Shown here: positions 6,725-15,717 of the stretch, piece by piece
How the letters are laid out: every line of letters begins with the position of its first letter
Numbering within the stretch: position 1 is the first letter of the stretch
DNA from: a virus
Strand: one strand, 5' to 3'
Virus record (IMG/VR): IMGVR_UViG_3300033388_006324
Span: 1 to 51,289 of that record
Length of the DNA: 51,289 nt
Program-made: the position numbers and the translations under genes
Notes under the pieces: generated by a model
Database searches by the model: none
Told to the model about the DNA's origin: nothing
The model's input: the letters and a program-made list of their open reading frames with translations, nothing else

Positions 6725-7452
6725 AAAAAATAGTAATAGTTTTATTGACTCATCAGGCGTATTTTCCAATTTTTGAAAGGGTAATGAATGCAGTGCAAAA
6801 GATTGAAGTACCAGAAGGATATAAGGTTGATAGATTAGTTTTTACTGATTTACAAAAAGGAGAAAAAATACCAGACAAAATGATGAATTATATCAAAGAG
6901 AATAATATTTGGTTAGAGGTGATTAGAACGCCCATAGTAAAATTTAAAAGAAAACTTCCGAAAGGATGGATTGCATCAGGAACGGATTGGACAGAAAAAC
7001 AAGTTTGGAAAGTTAAGGAAATAAGAAATGCTTATTTGAATATAGTAAAAAAGGGGAATTATAGTTGGCTTCTAAATGTAGATGGCGACACTCAACCGCC
7101 GAAAGATGCTCTTAAAAAGTTGTTAGCGGAAAATAAAAAATGTATAGGAGGATGGGCATATAATAGAAAACATGGAGGAATTTTAATAAATCCCAATAAA
7201 ATAGAATTTAAGCAAGTATATCAAGTTTATCTTACTGGCACTTATTGTTTGTTGGAACATAAAGATGTTTTTCAGAATGTTCCATACACGCTTTGGGAGG
7301 ATAAACCAAATCCAGCCGATGATAGAAAAAGGAACATAGATATTCGTAAAGCAGGATATAAAATTTATTGTCATCCGGGTGTATTTTGCGAACATATAAA
7401 TCCTGAAACAGGAAAGGCTTATAGGGATAATTCTTATAAATTTAAGTTATGA
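6721..7452 (+). CDS. Glycosyltransferase-like protein (GT-A)
   Basis: I choose the ATG at 6721 because it overlaps the previous stop as ATGA and gives MKKIVIVLLTHQ, a normal GT-A start; an ATG 9 bp upstream is also possible. The protein has a DGD metal-binding motif (LLNVDGDTQPP) and a CIGGWAYNRK segment like its upstream neighbour. It also has WEDKPNPADD and CEHINPETGK near the end. It belongs to the three-gene radical SAM/glycosyltransferase unit and its own stop overlaps the tail fibre start (ATGA). Transfer of a sugar to a virion component is inference. Confidence 0.65.
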   Translation: MKKIVIVLLTHQAYFPIFERVMNAVQKIEVPEGYKVDRLVFTDLQKGEKIPDKMMNYIKENNIWLEVIRTPIVKFKRKLPKGWIASGTDWTEKQVWKVKEIRNAYLNIVKKGNYSWLLNVDGDTQPPKDALKKLLAENKKCIGGWAYNRKHGGILINPNKIEFKQVYQVYLTGTYCLLEHKDVFQNVPYTLWEDKPNPADDRKRNIDIRKAGYKIYCHPGVFCEHINPETGKAYRDNSYKFKL

Positions 7453-9941
7453 ATAAAGAAATACAGAAAATTTTAGACAGGGAAATTGCTGCGTTGGGAG
7501 TTGAAAAACAAGTAAGAGAAACTATAAATTCTTCTACTTTTAGATACAAGCAAAAAATAGATGATGTGAATGATGATATTATTGCTGAAATAGGGGATAT
7601 TGCTAAGGAGGATTTTAGACCACACTTGAAATTAGAAAAATGGGATGGTGAATGTTTCTTGAATATAAAGACTAAAGAGAATTTGGGAAAGATCCTTGTG
7701 ATTGAAGATGAAAAAGTTAAGTGGATTGATAATAAAAAAGAATACCATTTTTATCCACGAGAGCCTGAAGCTGTTGGTTTTGAAAAATGGTATGAGCCTT
7801 TTGTAAAGAACCGTGCGGGAGGGTTTGAAATTGAAATAATTTTAAATGAAAAACCTGAAACAAATGTTTTAGAATTTGATATAGAAACAAAAGGATTAAA
7901 ATTTTTATATCAGGATATTTTGACACCAGACGAAAGGGATTTAATGGAAATAGAGGGGGAGATTATCAGACCAGATTTTATAGAGGGATCGTATGCTATT
8001 TATAGAGAAGAAGATAAAAAAGTTTATTCTAACAAGGAAGATGCAAAAAAATATAAAACAGGTAAATTTGGACATATTTATAGACCAAAGGCAACGGACG
8101 CTGAAGGGAATTGGGTTTGGGAAGAATTAAATATAGATAAGAAAAAAGGGAAACTAACAATTACAATACCGCAAGAATTTTTAGACAATGCTGTTTATCC
8201 AATTAAAAGTCAGGGAACGAACTTTGGCTATGAAACTTGTGGTAGTAGCAGTCAAAACTGCGGATCATTCACCTTCGCAGGCTCCTTTTTCACTTGCTCT
8301 GGGACAGGAAATGCTGATAGTATAACTGCTTGTTTGAATGGAGGATCGGCAGACATTAAGTATCAATACGCTATTTATAAAAAAAGTGATTCTTCTAAAG
8401 TGGGTGTTACTAATGAGGGAACTTTAACTGGTTCTGTTAGTGATGAGAAAAAAGTATTAACCTTTGCAAGCCCGCCTGCTTTAACTGGTCAAGATTATGT
8501 ATTAGTTGCTTGGAATGATTATACTGGTAGCATTGGTCAGTTATACATAAGATATGATACTGAAAGCGACAAGGGAAGATCTGACGGTGATTATACTTAT
8601 AACAACTGGCCTGATACAGCTTCTTTTGATATAACAAATAGTAAATGTTCCATCTACGCCACCTATACAGCAGGAGGAGGAACTGTTGCTCCAACAGTAA
8701 CAACTCAATCTGCCACCAACGTTGAAAAAACAACTTGCACAGGAAACGGAAATATAACTGACACAGGAGGAGAAAATGCTACTCGTAGAGGTTTTTGTTA
8801 TATGACAGGAACTTCTGGCGACCCCACCACTGCGAATAGTGTTGCTTATGATGATGGAGATTTCACGACAGGAGCTTTTTCAAAAGGAATAACAGGGTTA
8901 ACAGCAGGGACTAATTACAGAGTTAGGGCTTATGCCGTCAATTCAGAAGGAACAGGATATGGGAATACAGTCCAAGTTACAACGATATTTGAAAAAAGCA
9001 TTTCAGAAACAGGTTCAGGCAGTGAAAGCCTAAGTATAACTAATACTTTAGATTTATCTGAAAACTCACAAGGAAGTGAAAGTTTAGGAACTTCTAATAG
9101 TTTTAATATTTCAGAAATAGGAATAGGAAGTGAATTGTTGAGTTTATTAAATACTCTCGCATTATCAGAAACAGGAGCAGGCTCAGATATTGTTAATTTA
9201 TTAAATAGTTTTATTATAAGTGAAACAATGGCTGGAAATGAAACATTAAATTTGTTAAATAGTTTTATATTATCAGATACAGTAAATAGCAATGAAGTAA
9301 TAAATTTATTGAATAACGTTGATTTACAAGACAGTGCCAATGGTGATGAAGTAATATCAACTATTAAAAATGCTATTATAAGAATAATAGAAACAGCACA
9401 AGGTGATGAAATAATAAATTTATCCAATCAATTTAGTTTGCAAGATACAGGGAACAGTGATGAAACGATAGCATTGCTTAATAATTTAAAGTTAGAGGAT
9501 ACAGGAAATAGCGGAGAGATAATAAATTTATTAAATAGTCTAAAATTATTTGATAATGGAAATAGTGATGAAACTTTAAATATAATTAGTAATCTTTCAA
9601 TAATAGAAGTAGCTACTGCTTCCGAAATAATAAGTTTGTTGAATAGATTTAAATTAGATGAAAACGGATCAGGAATAGAAAGTTTATCAATTTTAAATAA
9701 TCTTAAATTAAGTGATAATGTGAATGGCAATGAATTATTAAATATTTTAGGTAGAATTGCTTTAAAGGAAACAGGGACAGGTGCTGAAAATATTTCAATA
9801 GAAATTTTAAGATTGATTTTGAAATTGAAGGCACTTATAACACTTAGTAAATTAAAAGCAAATATAAATAGAAATCAAATAAAAGCAAATATATCTAAAG
9901 AAAAAATAAAAGCAAAAATAATTGTTCAAAAATACGGTTAA
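7449..9941 (+). CDS. Large tail fibre/spike protein with 18-residue repeats
   Basis: The 830-residue protein has at least four regions. Residues 1-270 form an N-terminal virion-attachment-like domain. Residues 275-405 are a beta-rich domain with several cysteines. Residues 410-510 resemble a fibronectin-type III or related domain (APTVTTQSATNVEKTT, then GLTAGTNYRVRAYAVNSEG). Residues 516-787 are 15 repeats of 18 residues, and the end is a Lys-rich KIKAKI-type tail. Exposed, repetitive beta structure fits a host-contact fibre or a long shaft. It is translationally coupled to the glycosyltransferase-like genes just upstream, which makes it an obvious candidate substrate (inference). Confidence 0.75.
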   Translation: MNKEIQKILDREIAALGVEKQVRETINSSTFRYKQKIDDVNDDIIAEIGDIAKEDFRPHLKLEKWDGECFLNIKTKENLGKILVIEDEKVKWIDNKKEYHFYPREPEAVGFEKWYEPFVKNRAGGFEIEIILNEKPETNVLEFDIETKGLKFLYQDILTPDERDLMEIEGEIIRPDFIEGSYAIYREEDKKVYSNKEDAKKYKTGKFGHIYRPKATDAEGNWVWEELNIDKKKGKLTITIPQEFLDNAVYPIKSQGTNFGYETCGSSSQNCGSFTFAGSFFTCSGTGNADSITACLNGGSADIKYQYAIYKKSDSSKVGVTNEGTLTGSVSDEKKVLTFASPPALTGQDYVLVAWNDYTGSIGQLYIRYDTESDKGRSDGDYTYNNWPDTASFDITNSKCSIYATYTAGGGTVAPTVTTQSATNVEKTTCTGNGNITDTGGENATRRGFCYMTGTSGDPTTANSVAYDDGDFTTGAFSKGITGLTAGTNYRVRAYAVNSEGTGYGNTVQVTTIFEKSISETGSGSESLSITNTLDLSENSQGSESLGTSNSFNISEIGIGSELLSLLNTLALSETGAGSDIVNLLNSFIISETMAGNETLNLLNSFILSDTVNSNEVINLLNNVDLQDSANGDEVISTIKNAIIRIIETAQGDEIINLSNQFSLQDTGNSDETIALLNNLKLEDTGNSGEIINLLNSLKLFDNGNSDETLNIISNLSIIEVATASEIISLLNRFKLDENGSGIESLSILNNLKLSDNVNGNELLNILGRIALKETGTGAENISIEILRLILKLKALITLSKLKANINRNQIKANISKEKIKAKIIVQKYG
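8994..9809 (+). repeat. Tail fibre repeat array, 15 units of 54 bp
   Basis: The array encodes 15 units of 18 residues, with one unit of 20. A representative is LALSETGAGSDIVNLLNS; the core pattern is L-x-L-[SD]-[ED]-x-G-x-G-x-E-x-[LI]-x-[LI]-L-N. The units are diverged in DNA sequence, so the array is not a recent expansion overall. Confidence 0.85.
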
Positions 9942-9966
9942 TATAAAAGGCAGATATAGGTATATC

Positions 9967-9995
9967 TTGACATCCAGTAAAAAATAATCTATTTT
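9967..9995 (+). promoter_or_regulatory. Candidate promoter for head genes
   Basis: TTGACA (9967-9972) is followed after 17 bp by TATTTT (9990-9995). A second TTGACA lies at 10024-10029 but lacks a well-placed -10. The 132-bp gap after the fibre gene is the largest in this part of the arm, fitting a promoter for the protease/capsid genes. Confidence 0.45.
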
Positions 9996-10073
9996 AAGTA
10001 ATATATAATAATATAATGCTCTATTGACATATTTTTAATAAATATATGTTCATTATTAGCTTGAATTTTGTTT

Positions 10074-11294
10074 ATGCCTTATCCAGGAGTACCAAAAGAA
10101 TTAACACCAAAAATGGATAGTTGTGTTAAAAAAGTAATGAAAGATGGAAAAGATAAATCTTCTGCCATTGCTATTTGTGAAACTTCTATTATGAGCCAAA
10201 AAGAAAGAAAAAAAGAAAAACCATATGAAATAGTAGCTAGCAAAGAAAAAAAGTCTGAAACAAGATTAGTTTATTTTTCTCAAACACCAACCAAGAAATC
10301 TATAAATGCATCAAAAGAAGGGAAAATTCTTAAAAATGTAGAAATATTTAAATCAGGAACATATAGAGGCATACAATTTAAAAATTCAGGATTAGATAAA
10401 ATGGTAGCTAATTTCTATTATCTAAAAGCTTTCGGTGTTTTTCCAAATGTTCCTGTAAGAGCAGATCATCCATCAGGTGGATTTTTCGGTGGAGGGGATA
10501 TTATTGATAATATTGGTGGCTATATTAAAGATATAAAAAGAAAAGGAAATAAGTTAATAGCAGATTTTAGAATTACTTCTGAAAAAATGTGGGATAAGAT
10601 AGTAGAAGGTTCTTATGTTAGTAGAAGTGCTGAAATTGGAACTTATGATGATAATAATGGAATTATATATTCACCTATCTTATATGGAGTAGCTTGGGTA
10701 GATATTCCTCAAGTAGAAGGATTATCACCAACCTTTAATTATTCACGAAATAATAAAAATTTTGAGTTAATAAATCTTAATGCAATAATGAATATGCCAA
10801 ATGAAAAAGAATTTCCTCCTGTAAAAGAGGAAAAGAAAGAAGAAAATCTTCCTATAAAAAAAGAAGAAGCTAAAGAAGAGAAAAAAGAGGAAGAAATTAA
10901 AGAGGAAAAAAAGGAAGTTAAAAAACATAATAAATTAAAAGAAAATAATATGGAAACAATGGAAAAGGAATTTCCTAAAGAAGCTAAAGAATTAAAAGCT
11001 CTTAGGGAAGAAAAAAAAGTGTTACTTTTGAAAGAAAGAGAAACATTTGTAGATTTGATGGAAAAAGAAGGAAAAATTTTACCAGCTCAAGTCAAAGATG
11101 AAAAAGTATTTGTGAAAGATTTGACTGAGGAACAATTTAATAAATACAAAGAGATGAAAGAAAAATCTGCTAGTATTGTTAAATTAGACAAGGAAGTAAT
11201 AGAAAAAGAAGAAGAAGGGGAAGAGAAAAAAGAAGAAGATAAAAAAGAAACAACAGACGAAAAAGCGGATAAATTTATAAAAGAAACTAATTAA
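10074..11294 (+). CDS. Prohead protease with C-terminal scaffold region
   Basis: I start at the ATG at 10074 (MPYPGVPKEL), not the upstream TTG. Residues 1-45 match a common phage N-terminal segment (VPKELTPKMDSCVKKVMKDGKDKSSAIAIC). Residues 85-240 look like a Mu-gpI-type or related head maturation protease, with VRADHP and SYVSRSAEIG as likely catalytic His and Ser regions. From about residue 240 the protein is extremely Lys/Glu-rich and helical, as in scaffolds. An in-frame ATG at 10950 has an A-rich leader like other genes here, so a shorter scaffold (114 residues) may also be made. The gene precedes the decoration and capsid genes, the normal order. Confidence 0.7.
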   Translation: MPYPGVPKELTPKMDSCVKKVMKDGKDKSSAIAICETSIMSQKERKKEKPYEIVASKEKKSETRLVYFSQTPTKKSINASKEGKILKNVEIFKSGTYRGIQFKNSGLDKMVANFYYLKAFGVFPNVPVRADHPSGGFFGGGDIIDNIGGYIKDIKRKGNKLIADFRITSEKMWDKIVEGSYVSRSAEIGTYDDNNGIIYSPILYGVAWVDIPQVEGLSPTFNYSRNNKNFELINLNAIMNMPNEKEFPPVKEEKKEENLPIKKEEAKEEKKEEEIKEEKKEVKKHNKLKENNMETMEKEFPKEAKELKALREEKKVLLLKERETFVDLMEKEGKILPAQVKDEKVFVKDLTEEQFNKYKEMKEKSASIVKLDKEVIEKEEEGEEKKEEDKKETTDEKADKFIKETN

Positions 11295-11311
11295 TAATTA
11301 AATAAAAAAAT

Positions 11312-11728
11312 ATGAGATCTATAACTCCTGCTAGTGGAATAGTTATAAAAGAATATTTATATTCTACTGAAGGAACACAATTTGAAAGTTATACTATCGA
11401 TTCAGATACAGTTTCTACTGTTGATAGTGATAACAAAAAATATCTGAATAAAGGAGTAGTTTTAGCAAGGATAACATCTCCTGCTGCTGCTTCAGGATTA
11501 GTTGGACCATACGATCCAACAGAAAGCGATGGACGACAATTGGATTATACTATTGTTGGAATTAATGATACTTTTGCTGATTTATCAGAAGGTGATGTTG
11601 ACGCAGGAGTATTGGTTAATGGAACAGTTAAAGAATCAGAAATTCTTATGGGTGCTGCAGACGGAGCATTGCCTCCTACATATAAGGAGTTGCTTAGAAC
11701 TTCAACGCTTGATATTCTCGTTAAATAA
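11312..11728 (+). CDS. Head decoration protein, lambda gpD-like
   Basis: The 138-residue protein has the features of gpD-like trimeric decoration proteins: a KKYLNKGVVLARIT segment, then GPYDPTESDGRQLDYTIVGI, and an Ala/Gly-rich end with VLVNGTVKESEI. Such proteins bind the three-fold axes of the expanded capsid and stabilise it. It is placed directly before the major capsid gene, as in lambda. It is preceded by an AATAATTAAATAAAAAA-type leader without a Shine-Dalgarno sequence. Confidence 0.75.
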   Translation: MRSITPASGIVIKEYLYSTEGTQFESYTIDSDTVSTVDSDNKKYLNKGVVLARITSPAAASGLVGPYDPTESDGRQLDYTIVGINDTFADLSEGDVDAGVLVNGTVKESEILMGAADGALPPTYKELLRTSTLDILVK

Positions 11729-11749
11729 TTAATAAATTGAAATAAAAAT

Positions 11750-12778
11750 ATGAACAAACTTGATGTATATGGTTTAGATCAAGCTACCATGACCTCCGTT
11801 GTTAATAAATTAGAAAACAAAGGTGGTAAAAAGATTGGTTTGAGTTATCTTCCATTTTTCAATTCTCCAACAGAAGAATTGACTTGGGATATAGTTAAAA
11901 CAGTTAGTCCATTAGCTGACTTTAGAGCAGTTGATGGAGAAGCTAAACTTGTAGGACGACAAGCATTTGATAGAGCTTATGCTGATGTTGTTAGTTTAGC
12001 TCAAAAAGAAAGATTCAATGCTTCTGATTTAAGAAAAATTCGTGAAGCTGGAATGTTACCGATTGTTGATGGTAAGATTTCCTTAGTAGCTCAGCAAGGT
12101 GCTGCAGCTAAAAAGAAAGTAAGAGATGCTTTGCAACGATGTAAAGACGCTATTGACAATAGATTGGAATGGATGCAAGTAAACGCTCTTTTAGGAAAGG
12201 TTAGTTCTCCTTCTACTTCAAAAATTAAATTTTCAGTAGATTATGGAATTACTCCAGGACAATCTGGTGTTGTACCTTCTACTCTATGGAGTACTACTGC
12301 AACTTCTGATCCTTTGGGAGACATTCTAGATTGGCAACAAACAGTTCTTGAAAAAACTGGTGTTTTAATGACAGTAGCAATTATGTCAAGAAAAGCATTA
12401 AGCTATGCTTTAAAAGCGAAAGGAATGAGAACAATTATGCAATATACTAATCCTATGTTGTCATTGACTAAAGCTCAACAAGTTATTGAAGAAAATACAG
12501 GGATTAAGATTGAACTTTATGATTCAACTTATACTAACGCAGCAGGAAATACTGTAACAAGATTTTTAGCAGAAAATACTATTATTATGTTAGCCCCTAC
12601 TAATGATGGAATTGGAGATACTGCAAGAGTAATGCATCCATTAGCTGATTATAAACCTGGATATTATTCTTGGACGGTAGAAAAGAAAGATCCGTATGGA
12701 ATTGAGGCAGGTGTCGGATTAGATGCTTTCCCACGAATTAAACATCCTGAAGCATTATTCAATGCGAAGGTATTTTAA
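11750..12778 (+). CDS. Major capsid protein, lambda gpE family
   Basis: This 342-residue protein fits the HK97-fold gpE family in length and pattern. It has an N-terminal arm with TWDIVKTVSPLADFRAVDGEA, an A-domain region with IKIELYDSTY, and a C-terminal KKDPYGIEAGVGLDAFPRIKHPEALFNAKVF. About 415 copies of such a protein would form a T=7 head. It follows the decoration protein and precedes connector genes. Two hairpins in the gap after its stop may stabilise or limit the transcript. Confidence 0.85.
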   Translation: MNKLDVYGLDQATMTSVVNKLENKGGKKIGLSYLPFFNSPTEELTWDIVKTVSPLADFRAVDGEAKLVGRQAFDRAYADVVSLAQKERFNASDLRKIREAGMLPIVDGKISLVAQQGAAAKKKVRDALQRCKDAIDNRLEWMQVNALLGKVSSPSTSKIKFSVDYGITPGQSGVVPSTLWSTTATSDPLGDILDWQQTVLEKTGVLMTVAIMSRKALSYALKAKGMRTIMQYTNPMLSLTKAQQVIEENTGIKIELYDSTYTNAAGNTVTRFLAENTIIMLAPTNDGIGDTARVMHPLADYKPGYYSWTVEKKDPYGIEAGVGLDAFPRIKHPEALFNAKVF

Positions 12779-12791
12779 TAGAACTCAGCAT

Positions 12792-12840
12792 TAAAGTTTT
12801 TACAACTTTATGGATAAGGTATGAAAGATTGTACCTTATC
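12792..12840 (+). other. Tandem hairpins after the capsid gene
   Basis: TAAAGTT/AACTTTA (12792-12810) and GATAAGGTA/TACCTTATC (12813-12821 and 12832-12840) are perfect inverted repeats in the 78-bp gap after the major capsid gene. No U-tract follows, so RNA stabilisation or processing is more likely than termination. Confidence 0.5.
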
Positions 12841-12856
12841 ATGAGGTTATAAAATT

Positions 12857-13369
12857 ATGGAGACATATTCAAATGATAGAGATATATCAGAAAAACTTGC
12901 TCAAGTTACGATTTCTTCTGATATAGTAATAGCAGATTTTAGAACTGATTCATTTAATATAATCAATGCCAAACTAAGAAAGTTATATATAGTTCCTATA
13001 ACTTCTAAGGATATTACTGATGTTGGAATACTTAAATCTATTGAATCATCGTTATCGGCTGGGAATATTTTATTGGCTGTAGCTATATTACATGAAGTAG
13101 AAAATACACATGAATATGGAAAAATATTGATTAATAGAGCTAATCGGATGTTAACAGAGTTAATCAATGAAAAAGTAGTTTTATCTAAGGAAGCAATAAG
13201 AGATACTGACGATTCTGATGAAGTGATAGACCCTCCAATAATTGATGGTAGTTCTTCTGATAAGTATGCTACTTTTGATAGACCTATGTCTGGAATTGAA
13301 AACGATGCTATTGAAGGTAAGGTTGATGCTACTAAATACAATAGTTTAGAAGATACAAAAACAATATGA
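12857..13369 (+). CDS. Head-tail connector/adaptor-like protein
   Basis: The 170-residue protein begins with a region (DIVIADFRTDSFNIINAKLRKLYIVPI) resembling head-completion adaptors of the Mu gp36/HK97 gp6 type. The C-terminal third is acidic and low in hydrophobic residues (DDSDEVIDPPIIDGSSSDK). It lies between the capsid gene and a virion morphogenesis gene, the usual place for the adaptor. Its stop overlaps the next start by 4 bp. The family assignment is tentative. Confidence 0.5.
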   Translation: METYSNDRDISEKLAQVTISSDIVIADFRTDSFNIINAKLRKLYIVPITSKDITDVGILKSIESSLSAGNILLAVAILHEVENTHEYGKILINRANRMLTELINEKVVLSKEAIRDTDDSDEVIDPPIIDGSSSDKYATFDRPMSGIENDAIEGKVDATKYNSLEDTKTI

Positions 13370-13851
13370 TAGAGGTAACAATAAGTGGAATAGAAGAGTT
13401 AAAAAAAACATTACAAAAATTAAGATATATAGGAAGAATAGCTGGCAAATGGATGAATTCTGGAGAACCTAATGGAATAATGCAAAAGAGTTTTTTGAAA
13501 AATTTTAAGTTACAAGGAAGACCAAGATGGTTACCGTTATCAGAAGTAACGATTGAAGATAGAGATAAGAAAGGATATGGAGAAGGACCAATATTGCAGA
13601 GAAGTGGTGAGTTGATGGATAATGTTACTAAATTAAAAGGAACTACAAAAGTAAGTAACAATTATTCAGAAACTACATGGGGAGTGAAAGAATTACCTTT
13701 TAAAGTAAGACAAAAATTTGCTTCTAACCAATCTGGCAAAGGAAGACCTGGACAAAAATTACCAATGAGACCAATGATAGGATTTCAAAAAAATGATGGC
13801 AAGGAATTAGTTAATAGTTTATCTGATTGGATTCTTAAATCAATTACATGA
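13366..13851 (+). CDS. Phage virion morphogenesis protein (gpG/HK97 gp10-like)
   Basis: The protein of 161 residues shows the pattern of the Phage_tail_S/virion morphogenesis family: an N-terminal helix (GIEELKKTLQKL), then RPRWLPLSEVTIEDRDKKGY, PILQRSGELMDNVT, and a final PMRPMIGFQKNDGKEL. Members are tail-completion or stopper-type proteins at the head-tail joint. It overlaps both the upstream adaptor-like gene and the downstream gene by 4 bp (ATGA), so the three connector genes are coupled. Confidence 0.7.
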   Translation: MIEVTISGIEELKKTLQKLRYIGRIAGKWMNSGEPNGIMQKSFLKNFKLQGRPRWLPLSEVTIEDRDKKGYGEGPILQRSGELMDNVTKLKGTTKVSNNYSETTWGVKELPFKVRQKFASNQSGKGRPGQKLPMRPMIGFQKNDGKELVNSLSDWILKSIT

Positions 13852-14324
13852 GAAATTATATTTTAACAAATATCAAAGAAGGATTAGACGATAACTTGGG
13901 AGTTTCTTCTAAATATAAGAATGTTTTAGTGGATGAAGTTACTAACCAAATCCCTGAGAGTGTAACGGTGAATTATTTTGTTGGAGTAGATATTGTGTCT
14001 GCTAATAGTGCTGATAGAGAAATTGGAAAAAGTTATCCTGTAAGAAGAATTTACGAATGTTCTATTGCTACTTTAGTTAAAAATGCTGATTTCAATAGCG
14101 GGCAGAATGAAGTTGATATTATTGTAAATAGAATTTTTAAATATTTTGCTCAAGATATTGGAAGTTTAGGAGGATTATCATTAACAAGAGATGGAATTAA
14201 AGAAACAGTGATTAGTTTTGATATTGAAAATATGGTTTATGGCCAAGCAGCAGGATTAAAAGTTGGTCAATTAGGAAATGCTTGTCTTATTAGTTTAAAT
14301 ATAATGACAGAAATAATAATTTAA
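13848..14324 (+). CDS. Tail terminator-like protein
   Basis: The 158-residue protein has a mixed alpha/beta pattern: an N-terminal helix, strands including ESVTVNYFVGVDIV, and a later RIYECSIATLV. It is located between the virion morphogenesis protein and the tail tube, where tail terminators (gpU-like) normally sit. Tail terminators cap the tube and fix its joining to the head. I see no diagnostic motif, so the call is from position and size. Confidence 0.5.
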   Translation: MRNYILTNIKEGLDDNLGVSSKYKNVLVDEVTNQIPESVTVNYFVGVDIVSANSADREIGKSYPVRRIYECSIATLVKNADFNSGQNEVDIIVNRIFKYFAQDIGSLGGLSLTRDGIKETVISFDIENMVYGQAAGLKVGQLGNACLISLNIMTEIII

Positions 14325-14336
14325 TTTAAAAAATTT

Positions 14337-15320
14337 ATGGCATATACAGCGGAAAAAGGTTATGTTGGATTGGCTATTCAGCCAGTGAAAGGAACATTTA
14401 CAGAACCAACAGACTTTATGAAAGTTCAAGGTATTGACATCAATCCTGATGGGGAAAAAATTATCCCAGATGTTGAAATTGGTTCAGGAAGTGATATTAC
14501 GGAAATCTATCAAGGAAATTATAAGATTGCAGGTTCAATAGATTCATATATTAGATCAGAAGCTATCGGATTATTATTCTATGGTGCAATGGGATCATAT
14601 ATAGCATCTGGTGTAGTTAGCACTGGTGCTTATTTGCATAATTTTGTTCCATCTGGAGAATTACCTTGGCTTTCAATTAAAAAATCAGTGGCTGATGATA
14701 TTCAAATATATGATTATACTGATTGTAAAATAGAAGGATTCACCGTTGATATAAATGCTTCAGAACCTTCAACAGCTAAATTTGATATTGTAAGTATATC
14801 TGATGAAGAAGGGTCTGCTAGTAACGAAAGTTTTGAATCAACTCCAATGCTAATTGCAACTCAAGCTAATGTTAATATTGGTGGTGCTAGTGTAAGTGTT
14901 AAAAAAGCATCAATAACGATTAAGAATAATCTTGAGAATGGAGATTTCAGAGTAGGTTCAAGATTCTTAGGTGATATTACTGAAAAACGTAGAGAAATTG
15001 ACTTATCTCTTGATATTGTCTTAGATACAACTTCAGAATTATATAAGAAAGCTTTCTATGGCTCAGCTACAGCGAATTCTGCAACTAATGATGTTTATGC
15101 TGATAGTGTCGATATAGTTCTTAGTAGTCCAACTAAAATTGGGGCATCTGCTCTTCCGTATAAGATATTATTTTCTGTTAAAAATGCTGTTTTTATGACA
15201 GCTCCAATACCAGCCAAAGGAGATGATTTGATAGTTATTACTCTGACTCTAAAAGCTGTTAAATCTGGAACAAATAATATTTTTGAAATTCACAGTTGGA
15301 ATGGAAAGGCTTCTTACTAA
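14337..15320 (+). CDS. Major tail (tube) protein
   Basis: The 327-residue, beta-rich protein starts AYTAEKGYVGLAIQPVKGTFTEP. This N-terminal pattern is typical of tail tube proteins in which a strand-rich core follows a segment near VQGIDINPDGEKIIPDVEIG. It precedes the tail-assembly chaperones and tape measure, as the tube gene usually does. Its size suggests one extra beta domain beyond the minimal tube fold. A transcript leader of the A/T-rich type precedes it. Confidence 0.75.
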   Translation: MAYTAEKGYVGLAIQPVKGTFTEPTDFMKVQGIDINPDGEKIIPDVEIGSGSDITEIYQGNYKIAGSIDSYIRSEAIGLLFYGAMGSYIASGVVSTGAYLHNFVPSGELPWLSIKKSVADDIQIYDYTDCKIEGFTVDINASEPSTAKFDIVSISDEEGSASNESFESTPMLIATQANVNIGGASVSVKKASITIKNNLENGDFRVGSRFLGDITEKRREIDLSLDIVLDTTSELYKKAFYGSATANSATNDVYADSVDIVLSSPTKIGASALPYKILFSVKNAVFMTAPIPAKGDDLIVITLTLKAVKSGTNNIFEIHSWNGKASY

Positions 15321-15348
15321 TAAGTTTAATAAACTAAATTAAAAATAT

Positions 15349-15717
15349 ATGGCAAATGTCTATTTTGGAGAACAAAAAAGAGAAAAATTAATGTTAGATG
15401 ATACCCAGTATATTGAGTATAAGAAATTGAATGAAGGTGAATTAATTCAATATCAAGATTCTATTTCTGGAAAAGTCATAATGGACCAAGATACAAGAAA
15501 AGGAGAAATTGAAACTAAAGTTGGAACAGAACGATCTATTTTAATCAAATTAGCTGTTTGTGGATATAGTATTATGTTTGGTGAAAAAGAATATACTAAA
15601 TATGATAAAGATGAATGGGAGAAAACATTATACCCTGTAATGGATGGAGATAAGGCCAATGAATTATATAAAAAAATCAAAGAGTTTAATGGATTTGACG
15701 AGGCTAAAAAAAAATAA
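15349..15717 (+). CDS. Tail assembly chaperone, short form (gpG-like)
   Basis: This 122-residue protein is the upstream reading frame of a tail-chaperone pair located between tube and tape measure genes. It ends in a run of nine A residues (15706-15714) read as three Lys codons before TAA. This A9 run is a classic -1 slippage site. Chaperones of this type bind the tape measure and recruit tube subunits during assembly and are absent from the mature virion. Confidence 0.75.
   Translation: MANVYFGEQKREKLMLDDTQYIEYKKLNEGELIQYQDSISGKVIMDQDTRKGEIETKVGTERSILIKLAVCGYSIMFGEKEYTKYDKDEWEKTLYPVMDGDKANELYKKIKEFNGFDEAKKK

Noticed and set aside
8930-9730. Long antisense frames opposite the tail fibre repeats
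   Set aside because: They are by-products of the 54-bp period, which keeps complementary frames open. No start signal is present.
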